Below are positions 53,050 through 62,524 of a stretch of 64,000 nt of DNA, piece by piece. Position 1 is the first letter of the stretch. Each line of letters starts with the position of its first letter. This DNA is from JAIBAJ01 sp965284645 (GTDB taxonomy: Bacteria; Bacteroidota; Bacteroidia; JAIBAJ01). The notes beneath the pieces were generated by a model. That model was not told where the DNA came from. It saw only the letters and a list, made by a program, of their open reading frames with translations, and ran no database searches. The position numbers were made by a program, and so were the translations under genes. Where the stretch lies: the NCBI GenBank assembly GCA_965284645.1, contig OZ260106.1, positions 2,542,001 to 2,606,000 on the forward strand, given 5' to 3'.

Positions 53050-53469
53050 CTATTTAAGTTTCAATTGAGCGAAGTAGGGATGTTCCGGGTTAACAATCAA
53101 TTCATTTCGAAGGGGGTGTATCAACACATCCATTTCCTCGAGTGGTATGGCACCCAGCAGAGGTTCTGCATCGCCAGGTAAAACCATAGCTCTGCCCGAC
53201 CATTGTCTGTTTTTAAACCGAAGTTGAACCTGATCCACCACTGGGCAATCGATAATTCGGTTATCGGCAGTCTGTGCTTTTTTGGAATCTACGATGGGTA
53301 ATTGCAATTGCTCCTGAATAGACTCATTGATACAAAGCATGTAGGATCCTGAATCGACCAGCACATTTAGGTGAATCCGTTTGATTTCATCTTCATCCAT
53401 TAATTTGCGGCGAACCATTTCAAGATCACCCCCATTGATTATTTCTACATCTGCATATACCAGTCCCAT
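53050..53469 (-). CDS. Retropepsin-like (clan AA) aspartic protease, copy 1
   Basis: 139 residues. LNVLVDSGSYMLCINESI carries the single Asp-Ser-Gly active-site motif of half-size aspartic proteases that act as dimers, and RAMVLPGDAEPLLGAIPLEE, then VLIHPLRNELIVNPEHPYF, is the conserved C-terminal part of this bacterial family. The role in bacteria is not established. It differs from the copy at 61990-62409 by one visible residue (HPL here, PPL there). A TAATTTTG promoter lies 16 nt upstream. Confidence 0.85.
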   Translation of the reverse strand: MGLVYADVEIINGGDLEMVRRKLMDEDEIKRIHLNVLVDSGSYMLCINESIQEQLQLPIVDSKKAQTADNRIIDCPVVDQVQLRFKNRQWSGRAMVLPGDAEPLLGAIPLEEMDVLIHPLRNELIVNPEHPYFAQLKLK

Positions 53470-53485
53470 GTGTTTCTGTTTTACA

Positions 53486-53493
53486 CAAAATTA
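53486..53493 (-). promoter_or_regulatory. Promoter -7 element (TAATTTTG), protease copy 1
   Basis: Exact TAnnTTTG match, 16 nt before the ATG at 53469; preserved in copy 2 at 62426-62433. Confidence 0.55.
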
Positions 53494-53605
53494 AAGAAAA
53501 AACGGACAATGGCTGACGGTGTTTCCGAATAAATTACTCATCCGGTTTGGATAAAAGATAGCCATTTGTTCAATCTACTTTTATTTCTTTCATCTTCGAA
53601 ATACT

Positions 53606-53770
53606 ATGAAAGCTCCCCTGAATTTAGGACAGATTAATCTCAGCCTTGGATCGATAAACTGTTCAATGAAAAACAATCAACCAAAGACATCTGTCCTACT
53701 GACTAAAAACGTTACCCTTCCAATCGATAACTGCGGGGTGAAAAGCAAAGGCCAAGGTTCAGCACCATAA
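53606..53770 (+). CDS. Possible small protein divergent from the protease, copy 1
   Basis: 54 codons, beginning MKAPLNLGQINLSLGSINCS and ending QGSAP. The frame is kept in copy 2 with a few amino-acid changes, but copy 2 reads on into repeat A. The last 25 bp match sequence that also follows family A copy 2 (CCAAGGTTCAG), so part of this frame may be repeat-derived. No ribosome-binding site or family is recognised. Coding is doubtful. Confidence 0.25.
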   Translation: MKAPLNLGQINLSLGSINCSMKNNQPKTSVLLTKNVTLPIDNCGVKSKGQGSAP

Positions 53771-53852
53771 ATGTTTAATTTTAATATAACATTTATGGCT
53801 AATAATTTTATTATAAACTCATTTATATTTACAATTATTTTAAATAAAATAC

Positions 53853-55313
53853 TTATATCTTATAAAACTTTTTTGCATAAGTATAGCCGTATTGATTAGT
53901 AATTTTAAAAATATAAAATCCTGCTGAAAGATCTGCAACTGAAATTAATATTGAAGGATTGGAATTGTCAAATACAGTAGAGCCTAAGTCTTTTATTACT
54001 TTGCCAGTTAAATCTGTTATATTTAAATTACAAGCGTATCTCTGTTTGGAAGAAACGATTAGGTTTATCTCTGAATCTGTTATTGTAGGATTTATTTCAA
54101 ATATAAAATCTGAAGGTGTTTTAAAATAATTTAAAGGGAAGTAATCTCCACACTCAACTCCATTTTTTTTGAAATATATCAATCTGTCGCTTCTGCCATA
54201 AAAGCCACTCATATTATTTCTATATTCAGTAAGTCCTAAACCTTCGCCATATTTATAATAAATGTCCGAATTATAAATATCATCCGTAATATAGTTCCAA
54301 TATATTTGATTGTAACCACATGTATTTTCTTTATAAATAGTGTTTATTCCGTCTGAATATATATAGGTTTGTGGAAAATTAATTTCAATATTTCCGTTTA
54401 TAGGATATGTAATAACTTTATTATAAATCATTGTATCATTTATAATTACCTCATTTTCATCATAGTCTACGTAGTGTATATTTGCGGTATATTTTACAGA
54501 ATCAGAAATGTATTGTTTCGAAATAATTTTTATAGATTCGAAATCAGTAGATGATAGCCATCCCCCCGTACTTGGATTATAAGAGCCATAATAATGCGAA
54601 TACAAATACTCATCATTGATATTAAAGTCGTATACATTAATCTTTTTTAATCCTGCGGAATTGACATCTTCAATAATTTTAATTTTATCACTTGTTGTGC
54701 AAGTGTCTCCATTTTTTATTTGTACCACTTGATCGGTAATTGTGTAAGTAGAGAAACCACTATTGTATCTTACAGAGTCACACCTTGTTATTTCACCTTT
54801 CCCTTCAGCACCTATTGACCTCAGATAGGTGCTTGTATTACTGTTACTATCTGTAATATAGACAACTTGAGAGCTAAGAGAATTGCAATGGCTAATCGTA
54901 TTACTTTGCTGAATAGGATACAGATATGATAATGGGTTATAATTGCTGTCTATGCCATAAATTTCAAGATTGTTGATATATACTTGGTCAGGTTGGTTAT
55001 TATAAGAATAATAAACTACTGTATCGTTGGATGTGTCAATAACTCTTAATGATTGACAATCAAAGGTCTGTGAAATTGACCCGATCCAGTTGTTAGTTGA
55101 TGTGATGGTATCTGTCCAACCATTAAACACCAGTCTATATGGCTTCTGAAAAAATGTATTGCATGAATTACAATCTATTCTACTTGGTTGCATTATAACA
55201 ATATCATCCACTGAAACTTGGCCCCATACATCCCTATTAGTTAGAGATTGTGAGTATAAAATATTGTTGCTAATAAGTATACTAAATACTAAAGCTGTTA
55301 TTTTAAAATTCAT
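53853..55313 (-). CDS. Secreted protein with T9SS type A sorting domain, unknown body
   Basis: 486 residues with a signal peptide (ending NNILYSQ). The body is Tyr/Asn/Ser-rich and beta-like without a recognised domain. The last 80 or so residues are a type A sorting domain (CNLNITDLTGKVIKDLG, then SVADLSAGFYIFKI and KKFYKI). It is the third gene of an operon, 17 nt behind the Ig-repeat gene, and noticeably more A/T-rich than the genes in the first 50 kb. Confidence 0.8.
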   Translation of the reverse strand: MNFKITALVFSILISNNILYSQSLTNRDVWGQVSVDDIVIMQPSRIDCNSCNTFFQKPYRLVFNGWTDTITSTNNWIGSISQTFDCQSLRVIDTSNDTVVYYSYNNQPDQVYINNLEIYGIDSNYNPLSYLYPIQQSNTISHCNSLSSQVVYITDSNSNTSTYLRSIGAEGKGEITRCDSVRYNSGFSTYTITDQVVQIKNGDTCTTSDKIKIIEDVNSAGLKKINVYDFNINDEYLYSHYYGSYNPSTGGWLSSTDFESIKIISKQYISDSVKYTANIHYVDYDENEVIINDTMIYNKVITYPINGNIEINFPQTYIYSDGINTIYKENTCGYNQIYWNYITDDIYNSDIYYKYGEGLGLTEYRNNMSGFYGRSDRLIYFKKNGVECGDYFPLNYFKTPSDFIFEINPTITDSEINLIVSSKQRYACNLNITDLTGKVIKDLGSTVFDNSNPSILISVADLSAGFYIFKITNQYGYTYAKKFYKI

Positions 55314-55330
55314 ATTTGAGTATATATTTA

Positions 55331-57682
55331 TTAATCTATTTTAGAGATCTTAAATATTTTCTGTTCATTTTCGCTATTGTAAACAAATAAATAATATATG
55401 CCTGAATTTAAATAGTCTAAATAAATTAATTCTTTAATAGCTCCTGTTTGTTTAATATTTAATTTGCTAATTAATCGGCCTGTAACATCTCTTAAGTCTA
55501 CATATAGCCTATTATTGTTTTTGGTTTCCCCTGTTAGATATAATTCATTAGATGTGGGGTTAGGAAAAATCATTAATCCACCAAGTGAGTTTTTATCAAT
55601 TCCAACGGTTAATACAATAACAGTATCAGATGTGTCAGTGCATCCATTTAAGTCAGTAACACTAATGGAATATGCACCATTTTCTGTAGCTGTATAACTT
55701 TGTCCTTGTGCACCAATAATTGCACTGCCATTAAGTAGCCATTGATAGCTATTAAACGTACTGGTACTTAAGTTATTTCCGTTTTGTTGTATTACTGGAT
55801 TTGGGCTGTTTACTGTAAGGTTTAAAATTACTATACTATCGCAAGAAATTGATGACTGGAGAGTATCATAATAAACACCTTGTAAAGTAAGTAAATTGCC
55901 ATTAAAGTTAAAACTATTACCGTTGCATATGCTTTGATTTAAAGTGGTGCCTGTATTGGGATTAACGGTTAGTATTGCAGTTTGTGATGTTGCATTACCG
56001 CATCCACTGGTTATGTTAACTGAGTAACTACCTGAATTATTTAAATTGGCATTTCCAATTATATAAGTATTATTAGTTGCTCCGTTTATGTTAACACCAT
56101 TCAGTTGCCACTGATACTGTGTATTAGTGCCATTAGCTATTACTTCTATTGTTACCGATTGGCCCTGACAAACAATTTGACTTTGTGGTTGTTGCGATAT
56201 GGTAAGTGAGCCTGAAACACTTAAAACAGCCACTTGAGATGTTACCGAACCACATGAGCCTGAAACAACAACAGTGTAATCGCCTGCATCTAAAGCAGTT
56301 GCTCCATTTATAGTATAAGTTGTATTGTTAGCTCCATTAATAGGGCTTCCAGCTTTAAACCATTGGTATGTTAAACCGCTGCCTACTCCTACAGCTGTAA
56401 ATGCAACATTGCCTCCAATGCAAGTTGATTGGCTTTGTGGCTGTGTGGTTATGGAGGTGCCTGGGTTTACTGTAACAGTGACAGCTGTGCTCGTTGCATT
56501 ACAATTGCCCTGCGCTACTACTACGGTATAACTTCCTGCTTGGGTTGCAGTGTAGTTAACAGAGTTTGCTCCATTAATGTTAGTGCCATTCAACTTCCAT
56601 TGGTAGTTTAAACCATTACCACTATTTGCAGTTAAAACCACACTGTCTCCAGCGCAAAATGTAGTACTGTTTTGCGTTGTTATGGTTGCTGTGGGTGTGC
56701 TAACTACAATAGTTACACTATTGCTTATTGATGGGCAATTGTTAGATGTAACAATAACATTATAAACGCCTGCAACACTTGCTGTGTAGGTGCTATTAGT
56801 AGCCCCATTAATGGTTACACCATCACGTTGCCATTGATATGTGAATCCGTTACCTGTATTAGCATTTAAAACAATGCTACTGCTTGGGCATATGGTTGAA
56901 ATACCTTGAGGTGTTATTGATGAAGGTGTAACAGTTGTACAAACTGTGAAAGCCCTGGCTTCGTGCAAACCCCATTTTCCATCATTATACTTAAAGCGTA
57001 CATACAAAATGTGAGACCCGGTTGATAGTCCTGTTGCATCGGCATTTATATTAACATTAGCAGAATCTGTTGGGCTAATATTAACAGTTGTACCATTTCC
57101 TACACCAGGGTCGGTATCAAAAAAATATTCTGCTCTAACAATTTGAGCAGTATTGGGAACTGATGCCGTGTATATATAAAACGACCGTTGTTCATGCAAA
57201 CCCCATTTGCCATTATTGTACTTAAAGCGAACAAATAAATTATGAAAACCAGCAGATAGTGAACTAACAGGAATATTCAAGTTAATATTAGCAGAATCTG
57301 TTGGGTTAATATTTACGCCTGTACCATTGCCAACCCCGGGGTCGGTATCAAAAAAATATTCTGCCCTAACAATTTGAGCAGTATTTATAACTGATGCTGT
57401 GTATATGTAAAATGGCCGTTGTTCGTACAAACCCCAAATACCATTATTATACTTAAAACGGACAAATAAATTGTGAAAGCCCGAAGATAAAGCATTTGTA
57501 GATACACCAAAGTTGATGCTAAAGGAGTCGACTGGTGCAGGTACATAAAGAGAGGTGCCATTGCCAACACCAGGGTCTGTATCAATAAAAAATTCTCCAC
57601 TACTTATTTGTTGGGCCAAGGCTGTAGATGCCCCAAATAAGAATACAAGAGGCAATACAAAATTTTTAAGGGATAAGTTCAT
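55331..57682 (-). CDS. Multi-repeat secreted adhesin-like protein with T9SS type A domain
   Basis: 783 residues from MNLSLKNFVLPLVFLFG (an ATG six codons upstream gives a less typical signal peptide). Three tandem repeats of about 73 residues each contain EYFFDTDPGVGNGT and LFVRFKYNNGKWGLHEQRSF. About five Ig-like repeats of about 80-90 residues follow, each with a Cys and YQW core (GLTYQWFKAGSPINGANNTT, TYTASVAGVYNVIV). The end is a type A sorting domain (IFPNPTSNELYLTGE, GRLISKLNIKQTG). Probably a surface adhesin. The middle gene of three. Confidence 0.87.
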   Translation of the reverse strand: MNLSLKNFVLPLVFLFGASTALAQQISSGEFFIDTDPGVGNGTSLYVPAPVDSFSINFGVSTNALSSGFHNLFVRFKYNNGIWGLYEQRPFYIYTASVINTAQIVRAEYFFDTDPGVGNGTGVNINPTDSANINLNIPVSSLSAGFHNLFVRFKYNNGKWGLHEQRSFYIYTASVPNTAQIVRAEYFFDTDPGVGNGTTVNISPTDSANVNINADATGLSTGSHILYVRFKYNDGKWGLHEARAFTVCTTVTPSSITPQGISTICPSSSIVLNANTGNGFTYQWQRDGVTINGATNSTYTASVAGVYNVIVTSNNCPSISNSVTIVVSTPTATITTQNSTTFCAGDSVVLTANSGNGLNYQWKLNGTNINGANSVNYTATQAGSYTVVVAQGNCNATSTAVTVTVNPGTSITTQPQSQSTCIGGNVAFTAVGVGSGLTYQWFKAGSPINGANNTTYTINGATALDAGDYTVVVSGSCGSVTSQVAVLSVSGSLTISQQPQSQIVCQGQSVTIEVIANGTNTQYQWQLNGVNINGATNNTYIIGNANLNNSGSYSVNITSGCGNATSQTAILTVNPNTGTTLNQSICNGNSFNFNGNLLTLQGVYYDTLQSSISCDSIVILNLTVNSPNPVIQQNGNNLSTSTFNSYQWLLNGSAIIGAQGQSYTATENGAYSISVTDLNGCTDTSDTVIVLTVGIDKNSLGGLMIFPNPTSNELYLTGETKNNNRLYVDLRDVTGRLISKLNIKQTGAIKELIYLDYLNSGIYYLFVYNSENEQKIFKISKID

Positions 57683-57704
57683 AGCTAAAGTATTTAGCAA
57701 TTAT

Positions 57705-58790
57705 TTAGTTACGCTTTTTAGCTATTACATTAACATTTAAAACTCCGTTTACAGGAATAGTGCTATTGTTAATGTTCATTTGTGTTATTTGTGGCAATGT
57801 TGTAATACCCGTAATAGAAAATACATTAAATGGATTTGCGCCGCCAAACACACCTATATCAGTTCCATCAGTGCCGGCGTTTTGCCCTGGCGATGAAGTT
57901 TGTAAATCCCAATTAAAGTTAGGAACATTTGATAAAACAGCAGATGTTGGTACCGATGGGCCATTAATAAATTGTGGCGATACGTTAATTTGATTATTTG
58001 ACCCCGAATTATTACCCTGCGGTATAGCACCTGTATAACCAAAAGATATATTATTGTTATAAGTATTTCCATTGCCGGCATTTGTTATTGCAATCGAAGA
58101 ACTGCCGCTATAAAAGAAAATATTATTTGAAACAATAGCATTATTTAGATCAGATAAAGGATTAACTAATACATTACTCCAAAAAATATTATTTGAAAAT
58201 ATATTTGATGCAGTTCCAGAACTACTTGCCATGTCTTCTATAAAACAATTTGTTACTACATTACCATTGGTGTAAAGGTCTAAAAAAGCATCAATTATGC
58301 AGTTTTTTATTGTCCAATTAGTGTTAACGCCGTTTTGGGCACTTATCGCTGTTCTTAAAGCAGGAACACTAGAAGGATTACCACCAATAAAACATCTATC
58401 AATTGTAACGTTCGTTACAAAAGGCGCACTACTATTGCTAGAGGTAAGTGAACCATTTACATACAACCCCATAATTATAGTACCCAATGGATTGTTAGGA
58501 TTAACGTTAGCTAATGTAATGCTGCCAACTTCCGATTTTAACTGACCTAACTGATAAAACCGACCATCCCACCCGGCACCAATTATAGTAAGTTTTTTAC
58601 CTATGGTAAAACTACCATAGCTTGTAGCAGATGCGTGGACGTAGAGAGTGTCGTTATTAGAGGCTGCTGTAATAGCTGTTGTAATGGTTGTGTATTGTCC
58701 GGGAGAATTAGGGTTATTACTAACCGTTAAAACAGCCGCTTTAACATTTAATGCCATAGCAAAAGCAAAAATTGTAAATAGATTTTTCAT
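57705..58790 (-). CDS. Secreted right-handed beta-helix-like protein
   Basis: 361 residues with a signal peptide (ending NVKA). The N-terminus (TVSNNPNSPGQYTTITTAIT, NDTLYVHASATSY, KKLTIIGAGWDG) is typical of pectate-lyase-like parallel beta-helices, and Asn/Ser-rich rungs follow (NIFSNNIFWSN, IVSNNIFFYSG). No T9SS domain can be seen at the short end (VNVIAKKRN). The next gene starts 22 nt downstream, so it leads the three-gene secreted operon. Enzymatic activity cannot be deduced. Confidence 0.75.
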   Translation of the reverse strand: MKNLFTIFAFAMALNVKAAVLTVSNNPNSPGQYTTITTAITAASNNDTLYVHASATSYGSFTIGKKLTIIGAGWDGRFYQLGQLKSEVGSITLANVNPNNPLGTIIMGLYVNGSLTSSNSSAPFVTNVTIDRCFIGGNPSSVPALRTAISAQNGVNTNWTIKNCIIDAFLDLYTNGNVVTNCFIEDMASSSGTASNIFSNNIFWSNVLVNPLSDLNNAIVSNNIFFYSGSSSIAITNAGNGNTYNNNISFGYTGAIPQGNNSGSNNQINVSPQFINGPSVPTSAVLSNVPNFNWDLQTSSPGQNAGTDGTDIGVFGGANPFNVFSITGITTLPQITQMNINNSTIPVNGVLNVNVIAKKRN

Positions 58791-59042
58791 GATGTGTGAT
58801 TAAAGGAGGTGATTTTTATTGTGGAGATTGGATATTTATTGAAAAAAAGCTAATGGATAGTAATTTAGTTTTAAATTAAAACTGCTAGCTTGAACAGGCA
58901 AGCTGTGTTTTCTTTCAAGAAAAAAGAATGTTTTTTTTTAAAATTTTAAATATTTCTGTAGTTGTTTAATTCTGTAAAATATTCGTGTAATTTGTAATTT
59001 TGGTTTAGGTATATTCTACCATGTAGGATTGTCATGATTAAG

Positions 59043-60680
59043 TTAAAGACCTAAATCTTCGCAAGCCTCAGGAGATAATTCAACATTGTTTTCGTAATAC
59101 AATGTACCCGAAAAGCCTGATTCGATGGTGAAGCTTCCCTCACTTAATTGTCCATAAGCAAAGACACAGTAATTATAAGTTCTGCCCGATTGAAAATAAC
59201 CCGTGTAGAACCCATCACTCATCCATCCAAAGTTCTCGTAATACCCGTTAACGTCCCTAATATAAACTGCAGCATCTGGAGTGTTTCTAACATCTGGTTG
59301 GTTCGGACAAGTTCCCCATACATTGGCTTCAACCCTGAAATAATTAATAAAGTTGAAACCAGAAAAATTGTAGTTCATATAAATAGTGCCAATCGAAGAA
59401 GAAAATGGGCTTGATTCGCCAACCAGTTGATTGCCATAAAATGCTCTTAAAACGAATTGAATATCAGACGGCAATATAGGGTAAGAAAAATTGCTGCCAT
59501 TTCTAATTTCGTCAATTGAAAACCATTGTTCATTCCCATAATATGTATTGGTATTTGCAAAGTATAATCTAAAATTAAGGTAGCCGCTGGGTGGGAAATC
59601 GCCCAGTGAATTTCCTCCAATTCCTAACTGAGGATTAGCAATTCCATTGTTATTAACTCTGTAGTCATAATTAACAATTCCAGGTGAATTTAAATTACTA
59701 ACTGACTGAAGTCCATTTGTACCAGATTCGATTGTTGAATTGGAAAGAAAGTTCCAAACACCATTTGACTGATTCATTGTCCAAACAGGGATTGATTGAC
59801 CAGCTGAAACCATGGACTGATTATCCGGATTGTAGGTGTTAGGGTCAATTCCCATGGTAAGTATGGCTGGATTTGAAAAACTAGCTACATTTTGATTTCC
59901 AGCTGTAATTTGAAAATCTACCAATCCTGCGGTTAAAAAAGTAAAGTTATTAATTTGGCTTCCTTGGTATGAGCCTGAATGAATATCCAAACCTCCTGGA
60001 AAAGACTGCAGGGAACTTTCGCTTTGGTTGTTGTAATGAATAATCGAAACATTTAAAGTTCCTGTTAACTCAGTGCCCGCAGAATTATAGAAACGAGTTC
60101 CAGAGGTGAAAAATATTGTTGCGCCAAAGGATTGGGTACCTGATGCATTGCTAGTTAAGGTGAAATTTGATCCAAGACCATTTGTGCCAACTTGCATGGT
60201 GCCGGTTGCAGCGCTAACACCCGCTGGGGTATTATCTATTTTTATCATTTTAACCCGATAAGAGCTATTTCCAGTTTTATTCAAGCTTACATTCACAATT
60301 GCATTCAGATAACCAGGTGCTGAAAATATTGCTGTAAATTTCACGGGCTTATTAGCATTTGGTTCAATGCCTGGCGAAAGGAAAAAAGTTGTAAACCCTT
60401 TTACAACCTTGAAACTTTTGGTCCCTTTCGAATCAAGCACATACGACGGATTTTCAATTGAGTTGTCTGGATTTGAATAATCACTTCCACCAAAAACTTT
60501 TACAGTTATATTCGGAATTGGTTCAGGCGATGTAGGTACTGCGTCCTGAATTTGGAAGGCTATTTTGGTTTTAAATACTTTCGAGTTAACAACAAGTTTT
60601 ACATCTTGTAAAGGACTCTTACACGCACACGCGAAAAGGAAGCTTGCAAGTAAAAAAAATAAGTTAAATTTTGATTTCAT
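59043..60680 (-). CDS. Lipoprotein of unknown function
   Basis: 545 residues with signal peptide and lipobox (LFACAC-KSP). The N-terminal 130 or so residues look like a beta-sandwich (NITVKVFGGSDYSNPDNS, FTAIFSAPGYLNAIVNVSL); the rest is Ser/Asn/Gly/Tyr-rich. No family recognised. Its ATG overlaps the stop of the upstream outer-membrane gene (ATGA), so the two are translationally coupled and probably act together at the outer membrane. Confidence 0.75.
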   Translation of the reverse strand: MKSKFNLFFLLASFLFACACKSPLQDVKLVVNSKVFKTKIAFQIQDAVPTSPEPIPNITVKVFGGSDYSNPDNSIENPSYVLDSKGTKSFKVVKGFTTFFLSPGIEPNANKPVKFTAIFSAPGYLNAIVNVSLNKTGNSSYRVKMIKIDNTPAGVSAATGTMQVGTNGLGSNFTLTSNASGTQSFGATIFFTSGTRFYNSAGTELTGTLNVSIIHYNNQSESSLQSFPGGLDIHSGSYQGSQINNFTFLTAGLVDFQITAGNQNVASFSNPAILTMGIDPNTYNPDNQSMVSAGQSIPVWTMNQSNGVWNFLSNSTIESGTNGLQSVSNLNSPGIVNYDYRVNNNGIANPQLGIGGNSLGDFPPSGYLNFRLYFANTNTYYGNEQWFSIDEIRNGSNFSYPILPSDIQFVLRAFYGNQLVGESSPFSSSIGTIYMNYNFSGFNFINYFRVEANVWGTCPNQPDVRNTPDAAVYIRDVNGYYENFGWMSDGFYTGYFQSGRTYNYCVFAYGQLSEGSFTIESGFSGTLYYENNVELSPEACEDLGL

Positions 60681-61401
60681 TGTTCCTTCGATTTAAAAAG
60701 TTTGATGGAAATTTTAAATTTAATAAGTGGGAAAAAAGAGTAGTTTTTAATATTTTCTTCGATGGTTTTCGATTGGGTATCTGTTTTTTGAATTAACCCC
60801 GTTGCTTGCACCGAAACTTTAGGTTGTCCTTGGTAAAAGCATCCAATTTCTATTCCTGCACCAATTCTTTTTTTAGGAACAGCTCTTCCGAAGCCCATTC
60901 CTAAATAAGGCATTATTCTAGGAGTTTTGACATCTATAGTAATGGTTCCAATCTGATCCGGTTTAATAGTAATTTCACCTTGGGTTATGGAATCATTATA
61001 AGCAATTCCGTAATTGTAATGATTGAAAACATAAGCAATTCCGGCTGATAAAAAAAAGAAGAATGTTGGGAAGGAAAAAAATCTAAATTGATAGTAGTGG
61101 CACCTAACTTCAAATTTGGCTTGTGGTGTAGGTTGTAACCAAAATACTTTCCATCAAATTCAGAATTGTAATTAAAGTAATTAAAACCTGCACGAACGGA
61201 CCAATGTTTATGAAATTTAAAAGCTACAGTCCCGCCAGGACCAATAGTAGATAAGTTAAAATCTAAACCCAAGCCGAAGTTTCGGAGTATTACTGAAGAA
61301 TCCTGCTTATTGAGCGAATCATTATTATTATTAGCAGAAAACACATGGCTTGGCAGGAAAAAAGCCTGAAAACTGAGAAATACACACAAAAAGAGTCTCA
61401 T
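60677..61401 (-). pseudogene. Outer-membrane beta-barrel protein interrupted by a frameshift in a T8 run
   Basis: From MRLFLCVFLSFQAFF (signal peptide) the frame runs through LGLDFNLSTIGPGGTVAFKF and LGATTINLDFFPSQHSSFF, then leaves the family-like sequence and stops. One extra T in the eight-T run (plus-strand A8 at 61050-61057) would continue with LSAGIAYVFNHYNYGIAYND, then MPYLGMGFGRAVPKKRIGAG and end SKEQ, giving about 241 residues. This could be decay, slippage-based phase variation or a sequencing error. It overlaps the downstream lipoprotein gene by 4 nt. Confidence 0.75.
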
Positions 61402-61680
61402 AAAAATATTTAACAAAAGCAAAAATATAAGATAGAAATATTGTAAGAACAATAATAATCATATCATTTTTATATTATTTATAATATAGATTTTATTAAA
61501 TTATCTAAATTAAATTAATTTTTGTATTAAAATTTTGAAAAATTATTTTATAAATATGTATAAAGTAATGACCATAAGAGTGTTTTAATAATATAAAAAT
61601 ATGGAATAAGCCCAATTCTCTTTAAAAGAAAATATCTTGAAGAAAGCGCTGTTTGGATACTCCATAATTTAATTGAGATT

Positions 61681-61735
61681 CCCAAAAGCAATCAATAGGA
61701 GGCTGTTATGATCGTAAAACAGAATTAGTTGGGTG
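61681..61735 (+). repeat. Decayed 5' end of family B
   Basis: CCCAAAAGCAATCAATAGG, then AGGCTG and TTAGTTGGG, keep the outer hairpin of the intact elements. The AT-rich stretch 61402-61680 before it holds nothing I can recognise. Confidence 0.5.
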
Positions 61736-61757
61736 CATTGATCAATTCTAGCTGTTT

Positions 61758-61943
61758 TCACGCTGCATCTTGAATCTTATCTACAAATACATAAAATTTC
61801 CTTTTTGATTTCGCCTGTTTTTCATTGAGTTAGGCACCGAAGTCCTGGTAGTTTTTTAGCTAATCAAACTCCATTAATTCCATATTAATAAGAACTATTT
61901 GATCAGGTATCACCTTTCTTTTTTCCAATACCTTGACGATCTG
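61758..61943 (-). pseudogene. Remnant of a DUF4143-type AAA ATPase (Walker B part)
   Basis: In one frame with three stops: KVIPDQIVLINMELMEFD, then KSKRKFYVFVDKIQDAA. This matches the IxIN(F/M)E and YVFVDEIQ segments of DUF4143-group ATPases; the catalytic Glu of DEIQ is now Lys. It is cut by the duplicated module at about 61950. Confidence 0.55.
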
Positions 61944-61989
61944 TAAAAATGTGTTCTCCATTACATACTGGTGAAAAGGAAAACATCTT

Positions 61990-62409
61990 CTATTTTAGTT
62001 TCAATTGAGCGAAGTAGGGATGTTCCGGGTTAACAATCAATTCATTTCGAAGGGGGGGTATCAACACATCCATTTCCTCGAGCGGTATGGCACCCAGCAG
62101 AGGTTCTGCATCGCCAGGTAAAACCATAGCTCTGCCCGACCATTGTCTGTTTTTAAACCGAAGTTGAACCTGATCCACCACCGGGCAATCGATAATTCGG
62201 TTATCGGCAGTCTGTGCTTTTTTGGAATCTACGATGGGTAATTGCAATTGCTCCTGAATAGACTCATTGATACAAAGCATGTAGGATCCTGAATCGACCA
62301 GCACATTTAGGTGAATCCGTTTGATTTCATCTTCATCCATTAATTTGCGGCGAACCATTTCAAGATCACCCCCATTGATTATTTCTACATCTGCATATAC
62401 CAGTCCCAT
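61990..62409 (-). CDS. Retropepsin-like (clan AA) aspartic protease, copy 2
   Basis: 139 residues, identical to copy 1 (53050-53469) except for a Pro where copy 1 has His in VLIHPLRN. The active-site VDSGSY is intact. The near identity over 8.9 kb points to a recent duplication or gene conversion. The TAATTTTG promoter (62426-62433) is kept; the family B element 115 bp upstream of the ATG lies beyond it. Confidence 0.85.
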   Translation of the reverse strand: MGLVYADVEIINGGDLEMVRRKLMDEDEIKRIHLNVLVDSGSYMLCINESIQEQLQLPIVDSKKAQTADNRIIDCPVVDQVQLRFKNRQWSGRAMVLPGDAEPLLGAIPLEEMDVLIPPLRNELIVNPEHPYFAQLKLK

Positions 62410-62425
62410 GTGTTTCTGTTTTACA

Positions 62426-62433
62426 CAAAATTA
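62426..62433 (-). promoter_or_regulatory. Promoter -7 element (TAATTTTG), protease copy 2
   Basis: Identical to copy 1, 16 nt before the ATG at 62409. Confidence 0.55.
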
Positions 62434-62524
62434 AAGAAAAAACGGACAACGGCTGACGGTGTTTCCGAATAAATTACTCACCCGGTTTGGATAAAAGATA
62501 GCAATTTGTTCAATCTACTTTTAT

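Larger units (their letters stand above)
53011..53768 (-). repeat. Duplicated 758-bp module, copy 1 (empty site)
   Basis: Same sequence as 61951-62859 apart from scattered substitutions and a 151-bp insertion there; the offset is 8940 bp up to the insertion. It contains the retropepsin-like gene, its promoter and a short plus-strand frame. Here the insertion site (CTACTTTTATTTCTTTC) is uninterrupted. Confidence 0.93.
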
